Assembly (NCBI GenBank): GCA_027032655.1
Contig: JALVMZ010000183.1
Span: 1-16,335 of the forward strand
Direction of reading: 5' to 3'
DNA from: Desulfobacteraceae bacterium
Lineage (GTDB): Bacteria > Desulfobacterota > DSM-4660 > Desulfatiglandales > JALVMZ01
DNA: 16,335 bases
Shown: piece after piece, positions 6,462-12,729 of the stretch
Layout of the letters: each line of letters starts with the position of its first letter
Numbering within the stretch: position 1 is the stretch's first letter
Made by a program: the position numbers and the translations under genes
Notes under the pieces: generated by a model
Databases searched by the model: none
The model's input: the letters and a program-made list of their open reading frames with translations, nothing else
What the model was told of the DNA's origin: nothing

Positions 6462-7214
6462 ATGGATGCTCAATTAATAAACAGGTCAGCAGAGCTTATT
6501 TATAACTCAAAACACACAATAGCTCTTACAGGTGCTGGAATATCAGTTGAGTCGGGGATACCTGATTTTAGAAGCAAGGACGGTCTGTGGTCACGGTATG
6601 CTCCTGAAGAGTATGCCACAATTTCAGCCTTTAGGGAGGACCCAGAGAAGGTGTGGAGGATGCTGAGAGAGATGGAAGAGCTGGTCCTTGGAGCAAAACC
6701 AAACCCTGCACATATCGGACTTGGTGAGCTTGAAAGAATGGGATATCTCAAATATATCATTACACAAAATATTGACAACCTTCATCAGGCGGGCGGGGCA
6801 AGGAATGTAATAGAATATCATGGCAATTCAAGCACCCTTTCCTGCCTCTGGTGTGGAAATAGTTATAATGTGGAGGAAAAGAGGGGTGAATATCCCCCTC
6901 TGTGTAAGTGTGGGAAGATATTGAAACCTGATGTGGTCTTTTTTGGAGAACCCATACCACCCTATGCACTTACCAAATCCTTTCAGCTTGCAGCATCTTC
7001 GGATCTGCTGATGATAATCGGGACCTCTGCAGTGGTGTCTCCAGCAAACACGATTCCATCTATAGCAAAACAGAATGGTGCAAAGATAATCGAAATAAAT
7101 CTGGAGGAGACTCACCTAACATCCACCATAACTGATATCTTTTTAAAGGGAAAGGCAGGTGAAGTTGTCCCTGCCCTTGTAAAAGAGGTAAAAAGGCTTG
7201 CGGGGATTAATTAA
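6462..7214 (+). CDS. NAD-dependent protein deacylase, sirtuin family
   Basis: Sirtuins remove acetyl or other acyl groups from protein lysines using NAD+. The NAD-binding GAGISVESGIPDFR (24-37), the TQNIDNLH motif (101-108) and catalytic His120 (EYHG) are intact. Four cysteines in a C-x2-C...C-x-C arrangement (128, 131, 148, 150) form the structural zinc site. The NAD-binding fold continues with GTSAVVSPANTIP and INLE. The length of 250 aa is typical of bacterial CobB-like enzymes. The classic targets of bacterial sirtuins include acetyl-CoA synthetase, but none is adjacent. AGAGG lies nine bases before the ATG, and CooT ends 20 bases upstream. The stop codon overlaps that of the convergent PAC2 gene. 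Confidence 0.96.
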   Translation: MDAQLINRSAELIYNSKHTIALTGAGISVESGIPDFRSKDGLWSRYAPEEYATISAFREDPEKVWRMLREMEELVLGAKPNPAHIGLGELERMGYLKYIITQNIDNLHQAGGARNVIEYHGNSSTLSCLWCGNSYNVEEKRGEYPPLCKCGKILKPDVVFFGEPIPPYALTKSFQLAASSDLLMIIGTSAVVSPANTIPSIAKQNGAKIIEINLEETHLTSTITDIFLKGKAGEVVPALVKEVKRLAGIN

Positions 7215-8071
7215 CGGGATTTAAAGAAATCCTCTAAGTGGATCACTTTGTCATGCTTTCTGGCTGAATTAAGAGATCCCTTTATCTTGGCCTTTCTGAG
7301 GTCGTTTATCATACCCTGAAGCTCAGGGTTTTTATCAATAATCGCCTGTATCTGTCGATTGAGCTCCTTCCATGTGGCATCCAGCTCCGAGGTATCAAGC
7401 TCAAAGCCAGCCCACTGAGAGAGAAGCCCTCCCAGATCTGATAGCAATCCGAAATGTGTGGTTCCCTGTAGATAATAAGGGCAATGGCACCAGAAACTTA
7501 TGCACTCTATTCCGTTTTCCCTTGCCTGATAGAGCAGTGTGGAATGTATTGCACTGGGCCCTTTATAGTTAATCTTCAGCACCCTTTTTTCTGGCAGGGT
7601 ATCAAAGAGGGCCTCATCACTTGCTAAGGCAGATATTACAGTATCAGTATGTATAACATTATCATACATACTACCAAGACTTGCTATTATCCTGATATTT
7701 AATTTTTTACAGAAGGAAATTATTGTGTCCACAAAATGAAACCATCTCATATGGGGCTCAATCGCCTTGAGAAGGATAATATCTCTGCCTGATTCATCTT
7801 TTTTGACCACATAGAAACTGCCGCCAGGAGGATGTAATCCTTTCAGCAGGCCATCTTCAATATCCACAACCGGTCTGTTTTCATCATATCTATAAAATAG
7901 GTCCGGGTTGATTCTTGCAAATGCTTCTGCTCTCAGTTTTCTTACAATATAGTCAACCATTGCACTTGATATATTAAGTGCATTACCCCAGCCCTCAAAA
8001 CCCGCAATAAGTATGGGGTTGTCCAGTTCTGGCAGGAAATTTATCTCAAGTGGTTCATTTTCTTTCATCAT
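7211..8071 (-). CDS. PAC2 family protein
   Basis: The N-terminal ILIAGFEGWGNALNISSAMVDYIV is the signature of PAC2 proteins, named after eukaryotic proteasome assembly chaperone 2. The family also occurs in archaea and many bacteria, where its role is not settled. The central Rossmann-like core is visible (IRIIASLGSMYDNVIHTD, then GPSAIHSTLLYQA, and a HCPYYL stretch). The last 60 or so residues form charged helices. The length of 286 aa is usual. Two ATGs (8071, 8068) stand together with no clear Shine-Dalgarno sequence, so the exact start is open. The stop overlaps the sirtuin stop by four bases, tail to tail. No proteasome gene is visible. Confidence 0.9.
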   Translation of the reverse strand: MMKENEPLEINFLPELDNPILIAGFEGWGNALNISSAMVDYIVRKLRAEAFARINPDLFYRYDENRPVVDIEDGLLKGLHPPGGSFYVVKKDESGRDIILLKAIEPHMRWFHFVDTIISFCKKLNIRIIASLGSMYDNVIHTDTVISALASDEALFDTLPEKRVLKINYKGPSAIHSTLLYQARENGIECISFWCHCPYYLQGTTHFGLLSDLGGLLSQWAGFELDTSELDATWKELNRQIQAIIDKNPELQGMINDLRKAKIKGSLNSARKHDKVIHLEDFFKSR

Positions 8072-8127
8072 GGCTTATAAATTTTGCATGAAGGCAATTA
8101 ATTGTCAAGAAGGTCTTTGATTTTTTA

Positions 8128-8155
8128 TTGACAAACCCGTAAAAAGGCTTAAATT
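8128..8155 (+). promoter_or_regulatory. Promoter of the 463-aa unknown gene
   Basis: A perfect TTGACA (8128-8133), a 16-base spacer and TAAATT (8150-8155, four of six) lie in the divergent gap between the PAC2 gene and this gene. The predicted leader is about 35 bases. Confidence 0.55.
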
Positions 8156-8197
8156 ATCTTTTTTCAAAAAGTATATATTTGTTGAAGGATTCTGGAG

Positions 8198-9589
8198 TTG
8201 TCTATAAAAATAGAGAATTCGTTGCTTGAGAGATCCTGTAAGGGGATGATTGAGACCATCCTCTATTGTCTTCCAAACGCATTTAAGGGAACAATCTATC
8301 TGGTCGGTCCCCCACCCCATTTAGTTGTAAGGAGGATAACCTCCGGCATAATCAATGAAAATAGGACTGAGATATCATGGGGGCTTCCCGAGAAGTCAGA
8401 CTATAATCCACCTGGAAGGCCATGGGAACTTTACAGAGATGAGCCTGGACGCCCTCTGGAGGCAATGGCCTGGTGTATAGAGAGGCAGAAGAGCTGGACA
8501 GCCGAAGATCCTGAAAATGATTTAAGGAGTATAAGGGTTCAGACAGAGGGTAAGACCCAGGATTTTCATCACATGGAGCCCGTGCTGGTGAGGAAAGAGG
8601 ATCTCAATTTTGATATGTATTCCAAGGATCAGTATCCCCGTAACCATAAGGGAGATCTGATATGGCAGGATACAGACTATGTGGTTGTGGCAGTAATAAA
8701 GATACACTTCAAGCCATATACCATCAGGATCGGAAGCCATGAAACAAAGGTTATAAAAAAGCTCTCACGACTTCTTGGAACTGAACTCCTATCTTATCAG
8801 TTAAGACAGGATTCCTTGAAGGCCATGGAGGAGCTTGCAAGGGACAGGATTCTTGCATGCAATATACTGGCCGATTCGCTGAGAAATGCAATCACCAAAT
8901 CAGCACTTATATTCTCCCTGATAAAACAGGAGATTGGAATTCTAAGGGAAGAGTGGGAAGAACTAATATCCCGGGATACAGGTCTCAGGAATGTCAAAGA
9001 GCTCACCATTCATGAACTGAACAGATTACTAATGAGTATAAATGGTGCCCCCCCTGATCTAAAAGAGGAGTTATACGAAATCCATAACAGATTTATGGAG
9101 ATATCCTTTACACCAGAGCAGGGGATAAAGTGGATAGAGAAAAGAATCGAAGAAAAATGGAAATCTCTCCTGGAGGCTTATAATGGAGACAGCCTGTTTA
9201 AAAAGAGAGTGTTTCAGAATATAAACACCTTAAAGGAGTCCCTGAGTTTTGGTGTAAAGTCTCATGCGGTTCAAAATTACACTGCTATTAATGAAGAATT
9301 AAAGGAAAAGTGGCTCTCTCTCCTGTATCAGGAGAATAATAGCTTCAATCCTTCCTATATTGATAAACTTATTGAGGTATTAAAGGACCCTGCACTGAAT
9401 TTGAAAAAGAAAGAGAGAAGTATAAAGAACCTGTTGAAACTTAAGGCACTTGCTGAGACCATGAATCAGTTGGAAAGAAATACCAACTTTCTCCTCCACC
9501 AGGTATTAAATGGAAATAATAAAAATAAACATAATCATGTATTAAATCAGAATACATGTAAAAAGATCCCTGTAGCAGGAAGCAATTAA
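8198..9589 (+). CDS. Unrecognised 463-aa protein with a degenerate histidine-kinase-like helix
   Basis: I do not recognise the family. The first 200 residues are mixed alpha/beta, with a proline-rich GRPWELYRDEPGRPLEAMAW segment and beta strands (DYVVVAVIKIHFKPYTIRIG), possibly a PAS- or GAF-like sensory domain. Residues 185-235 form a helix leading into ILACNILADSLRNAITKSAL, which resembles the phosphoacceptor H-box of HisKA helices (HxLRNxLT), but Asp226 stands where histidine would be. No ATP-binding N, G1 or G2 boxes follow; the remaining 220 residues are charged alpha-helix. There is no signal peptide or membrane segment. The TTG start at 8198 is supported by AAGGA (8185-8189); the ATG at 8246 has its only purine run directly against it. 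It converges with a radical SAM gene across two bases. It could be a scaffold or non-kinase signalling protein. Confidence 0.8.
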   Translation: MSIKIENSLLERSCKGMIETILYCLPNAFKGTIYLVGPPPHLVVRRITSGIINENRTEISWGLPEKSDYNPPGRPWELYRDEPGRPLEAMAWCIERQKSWTAEDPENDLRSIRVQTEGKTQDFHHMEPVLVRKEDLNFDMYSKDQYPRNHKGDLIWQDTDYVVVAVIKIHFKPYTIRIGSHETKVIKKLSRLLGTELLSYQLRQDSLKAMEELARDRILACNILADSLRNAITKSALIFSLIKQEIGILREEWEELISRDTGLRNVKELTIHELNRLLMSINGAPPDLKEELYEIHNRFMEISFTPEQGIKWIEKRIEEKWKSLLEAYNGDSLFKKRVFQNINTLKESLSFGVKSHAVQNYTAINEELKEKWLSLLYQENNSFNPSYIDKLIEVLKDPALNLKKKERSIKNLLKLKALAETMNQLERNTNFLLHQVLNGNNKNKHNHVLNQNTCKKIPVAGSN

Positions 9590-9591
9590 AG

Positions 9592-10644
9592 CTAATTCTT
9601 CCCCCATATCTGTGCCTTTATTCGTATTATATCCTTTCTGTCAGGAGGAAAAGGATAGTTCCTTATAAATGGACCTGGCCTTGAATTGGCATAAGGGCGA
9701 TTACATGCCACCTGGCCATCTTCTCCTGTGCATCCACTGGTTCTGAAAGGTTCACCTGACTCAATAATCTCCATTAATTTTCTTTCGTTTAATCCAAAGG
9801 CCATGATCTTTTCGTCTTCGTCGTATTGGATGTCCTTTTCATGTATTAAATCGCTGTCAATCAAATATCTTGCAATCTGAATCCTTCTATAAGTGCTCAT
9901 TGGTGGAGGTGTTCGATTCTCCAGTATTGAAGCCCTCTCAGGAAAGAATGAGAAAAGATGGGTATTTCCACCAATATCTCTTACCCTCTGTATGGTTTTG
10001 CACATCTGTTTCTCTGTTTCTCCCATTCCCACCATCAGGTGTGCCCCCGCATTATTTTTCCCAAATACATTTATTGCTTCAGATAGTATATCCCAGTATC
10101 TGTCCCATCTGTGGGGACCGCCTGCCCCTTTACCCCTGTATCTGTCAAAGAGCTCACTGGTGGCAAGATCAATGGCAACTCCTATTTTATCAGCACCTGC
10201 ATTTCTGAAATCATAAAGGTCCCGGGTATTAACAATGGTTGGGGTAATTAAAATGGATATGGGGATATGGAGTTCATTATTGAACATCTCACAGATTGTC
10301 TTTGTATCCTGGACTGCACGGTGATTTGTTATCATGGAGATGCATATCCTTTTTATGTGTTTACCCTTTGATTTTGTAAGTTTTATTAGTTCATTAACAG
10401 GGTATGTGGGCCAGGTTACCCTTATAAAGCTCTTTTTACCATATTCACCTTCCCTCTTTTTTGAAAGCCCACAGTATGCGCACCTGGCAAAACAGCCCTT
10501 TTCATAGGTTAAAAGTAGATTAAGACAGTAGAGTTTTGCTCCCCTATAAAACTGTCCCTTTTTTAATCCAAGGGTCATGGCACCAGCCAGGCTTGTTCTT
10601 ACAAATTCAGGACTCTCCTTTGGAATTCTATCTTTTTCATTCAT
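9592..10644 (-). CDS. Radical SAM protein, lipoyl synthase subunit (LipS1/LipS2 type) with C-terminal CNRPY motif
   Basis: This is probably one half of the two-protein lipoyl synthase that inserts sulfur at C6 and C8 of a protein-bound octanoyl group. The radical SAM motif C-x3-C-x2-C (CFARCAYC) lies at residues 51-58. A biotin-synthase-like barrel follows (GADKIGVAIDLA, AGAHLMVGMGETE). A C-terminal cysteine pair C-x8-C (305, 314) precedes NRPYANSRPG; these cysteines and the following serine are plausible ligands of an auxiliary Fe-S cluster. LipA-type cluster motifs (C-x4-C-x5-C, RSSY) are absent. The start is set at the ATG at 10644 because AAAGGG (10652-10657) lies seven bases before it; the ATG at 10650 is only one base from it. 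It is last in the lipoate operon and overlaps the preceding gene. I cannot say from memory which is LipS1 and which LipS2. A generic biotin-synthase-like label is the likely database name. Confidence 0.85.
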   Translation of the reverse strand: MNEKDRIPKESPEFVRTSLAGAMTLGLKKGQFYRGAKLYCLNLLLTYEKGCFARCAYCGLSKKREGEYGKKSFIRVTWPTYPVNELIKLTKSKGKHIKRICISMITNHRAVQDTKTICEMFNNELHIPISILITPTIVNTRDLYDFRNAGADKIGVAIDLATSELFDRYRGKGAGGPHRWDRYWDILSEAINVFGKNNAGAHLMVGMGETEKQMCKTIQRVRDIGGNTHLFSFFPERASILENRTPPPMSTYRRIQIARYLIDSDLIHEKDIQYDEDEKIMAFGLNERKLMEIIESGEPFRTSGCTGEDGQVACNRPYANSRPGPFIRNYPFPPDRKDIIRIKAQIWGKN

Positions 10645-11620
10645 GGTCATTCCCTTTATCCCAGAATGGTTTAGACAGATCTATTGAAACAGAGCAACAG
10701 GTCATCTGATACCTTATTTCAAGATTATACTCTTCGGCCCGTTTTATTGCGGATTCAGATGGAAGGGCCATACGGTTTATGCCAGCATCAATTGCCAGTG
10801 TTTCAAGAAGGGTATTACCCCTCTGTCTTGCACATCCAAGACTGATTATTGCATCGGGTAACATTCTCCTTGCCTTAACCACAATATCGATCATATCACA
10901 TGTGGATGGATACGGTGCATTACTCAGGGGGGTCTTTGTAAGGGGAATCAGGGACACAATCACAAGTTGCCTCACATGAAAGTGAGAGATAATATCAAGG
11001 GCATTTAACTCTCCTTTTATCTTTCCATAATAGATTCCACACACAATATGAGGAACTGTCTCCAACCCCGCATTCTCCATTGCCTTAAGGGATGATAAAA
11101 TCTTCTTGGTTCCGTCTTTGATATGATAAATCTCTGAGTATGTCTCATCATCTCCTATTACATCAATCAGCGCCTGATCCACACCCGCCTCTTTTAATGC
11201 CAGGGCAGTATCTTCATCAAGAAGTCCACTATGGATTGAGATATACATATCTGTTCTCTTCTTTATTTCTCTTATAGCAGGGATGAATCTGCTCCACGGG
11301 AGGTATCCATCTTTATCACAACCTCCACTTATCAATATGCCATGGGCACCTTTTTCGTAATAATATAAAGAGTTTTTAAGGAGGTTATCAGGGGTATCAC
11401 CCTGTCCCATACCATCCAGTATAAGACCCCTGCAGTGCTCGCATTTGAGATCACAGTTCTTACCTGTAATTGAGATTGCAGGGAATCTCCCCTTGATACC
11501 GTTTAGAGTAAACATGCCGGGTAGATAAAAGAGTATTCTCCTACCGTGGTGTTTCCATGAGATCTCCCTTGCCTCTTTCAGTTCCTGTTCAAGATTCGTG
11601 ATAGTATTCTCTGAATCCAA
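10637..11620 (-). CDS. Radical SAM protein, lipoyl synthase partner subunit (LipS1/LipS2 type)
   Basis: This second, distinct radical SAM enzyme has C-x3-C-x2-C at residues 56-63 (CDLKCEHC), preceded by GRRILFYLPGMF and FPAISITG, a signature of this family. SGGC (Cys101) and LGCARQRGN (Cys263) are typical of its biotin-synthase-like barrel, and a Cys308-Cys309 pair stands near the C terminus. Additional cysteines could hold a sacrificial or auxiliary cluster. With the neighbouring radical SAM protein it forms the pair reported as an alternative lipoyl synthase in Thermococcus and in sulfur-oxidising bacteria. No ATG is usable; the TTG at 11620 has AAGAGG (11628-11633) seven bases before it, giving a 32-base overlap with the flavoprotein gene and hence probable translational coupling. 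Function is assigned by family resemblance and context. Confidence 0.85.
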   Translation of the reverse strand: MDSENTITNLEQELKEAREISWKHHGRRILFYLPGMFTLNGIKGRFPAISITGKNCDLKCEHCRGLILDGMGQGDTPDNLLKNSLYYYEKGAHGILISGGCDKDGYLPWSRFIPAIREIKKRTDMYISIHSGLLDEDTALALKEAGVDQALIDVIGDDETYSEIYHIKDGTKKILSSLKAMENAGLETVPHIVCGIYYGKIKGELNALDIISHFHVRQLVIVSLIPLTKTPLSNAPYPSTCDMIDIVVKARRMLPDAIISLGCARQRGNTLLETLAIDAGINRMALPSESAIKRAEEYNLEIRYQMTCCSVSIDLSKPFWDKGNDHE

Positions 11621-12671
11621 TCCAGCACCTCTTTATTATATTGTTTAAGTCTTTCCAGTTAGATTCCATCAATTCCCTTTTCATGTCTGCCCTTTTAAGC
11701 GAATCATAGAATATTTCCATGAATTCTCTCTGATATTCCATCAATAGAGTCAAATCGTTGTTCTTTATTGCCCTTGATGCGATAAGCCCTGCCATCCTAC
11801 CACCTGATACTGCCTGATATATTCCAGCTCCGGTGATTGGATGCGTATGTCCTGCAGCATCTCCCACAAGCATCATGTTGTTTGATACAAACCTTTCCAG
11901 GGGCCTGACTGGTATCCATCCAGCAGTGATGTTGACTATCCTGTTTTTTATAATTCCCTCTTTGTTCAGTTGATGTATCAGATCAGTAAGCAATTTATAT
12001 ATGTTCGGTCTCTTTAGCGGCGTCTTTTTTACACCTATTCCCACATTTGCTTCATCTCCCCTGGGAAATAACCAGCCATATCCTCCAAAGTATTCTTTCT
12101 TTAAAAATATGATGGTGTTATTAAGGCTGGATTCAAGTGGCACCCTTGCCTGAACAGCCATCACCAAACTCCTGTCTTTTATGCCCATCCATGAGGAGAC
12201 CCTCGAATGCGGTCCATCTGCTCCTATGATCACCTTCGCTTTTATTGGTATGATGTTTCCATCTGATTTCTTGACCATAACCATCCCGTTTACAAACTCC
12301 AGGGCCCTTGCACCCAATAGATATTTTGCTCCATTTTGAACAGCAGTTTCGTATAGTCTTCTGTCAAATATGCTGCGCTCTATAAGATATCCCGGTGCCC
12401 TGAGAACATGCCTTGTTCCATCAGGCAGGATGCTTACCATATTATCCACACTCTGGATAATGAAATCAGCCCTGGTTCCGATTTCATTTAAAAGAAGTGA
12501 AGGGATATAACCTGCACATCTGACAGGTTCGCCGATCTGCTTTTTCCTTTCAACTACCAGAACCTTCAAGCCTGCCTTTGAGGATTCAATGCCTGCTGAT
12601 GACCCGGCAGGTCCCCCGCCTATTATCAGTATATCTGTATCAAAACCCCTTTCATTCCTGCTTAATAACAT
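11589..12671 (-). CDS. Geranylgeranyl-reductase-family FAD oxidoreductase, LipT-like
   Basis: This is a flavoprotein with the FAD-binding GGGPAGSSAG (residues 18-27), the ribose-binding glutamate in VVER, a C-x-GY motif (RCAGY), a GYGWLFPRG block and the second FAD signature VGDAAGHTHPITGAGI. These define the geranylgeranyl reductase / digeranylgeranylglycerophospholipid reductase superfamily. By fold alone it could be a prenyl-lipid reductase. Its position between a lipoate ligase and two lipoyl-synthase-type radical SAM genes, overlapping one of them, matches LipT of the alternative lipoate pathway. LipT is thought to supply electrons, but its reaction is unproven. The length of 360 aa is normal. 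The ATG at 12671 is preceded by GAGG at eight bases and AAGGAG directly adjacent. It lies 58 bases after the ligase stop. Confidence 0.85.
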   Translation of the reverse strand: MLLSRNERGFDTDILIIGGGPAGSSAGIESSKAGLKVLVVERKKQIGEPVRCAGYIPSLLLNEIGTRADFIIQSVDNMVSILPDGTRHVLRAPGYLIERSIFDRRLYETAVQNGAKYLLGARALEFVNGMVMVKKSDGNIIPIKAKVIIGADGPHSRVSSWMGIKDRSLVMAVQARVPLESSLNNTIIFLKKEYFGGYGWLFPRGDEANVGIGVKKTPLKRPNIYKLLTDLIHQLNKEGIIKNRIVNITAGWIPVRPLERFVSNNMMLVGDAAGHTHPITGAGIYQAVSGGRMAGLIASRAIKNNDLTLLMEYQREFMEIFYDSLKRADMKRELMESNWKDLNNIIKRCWIGFREYYHES

Positions 12672-12729
12672 CTCCTTATCCTCAATCAGGAAGAAGCCTT
12701 GCGGAATCTTAATAAAAGCCGTCTCAAGT

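Noticed and set aside
9870..10216. Plus-strand open frames opposite the last radical SAM gene
   Set aside because: They are Ser/Pro/Phe-rich shadow frames of a well-supported gene with no ribosome-binding site.
9592..10644. Biotin synthase BioB
   Set aside because: The fold is related, but there are no biotin genes nearby, and the C-terminal cysteine/NRPY motif with the ligase context fits a LipS-type enzyme better.
11589..12671. Chlorophyll or archaeal lipid geranylgeranyl reductase
   Set aside because: Only the superfamily fold supports it; gene order supports a lipoate-linked role.
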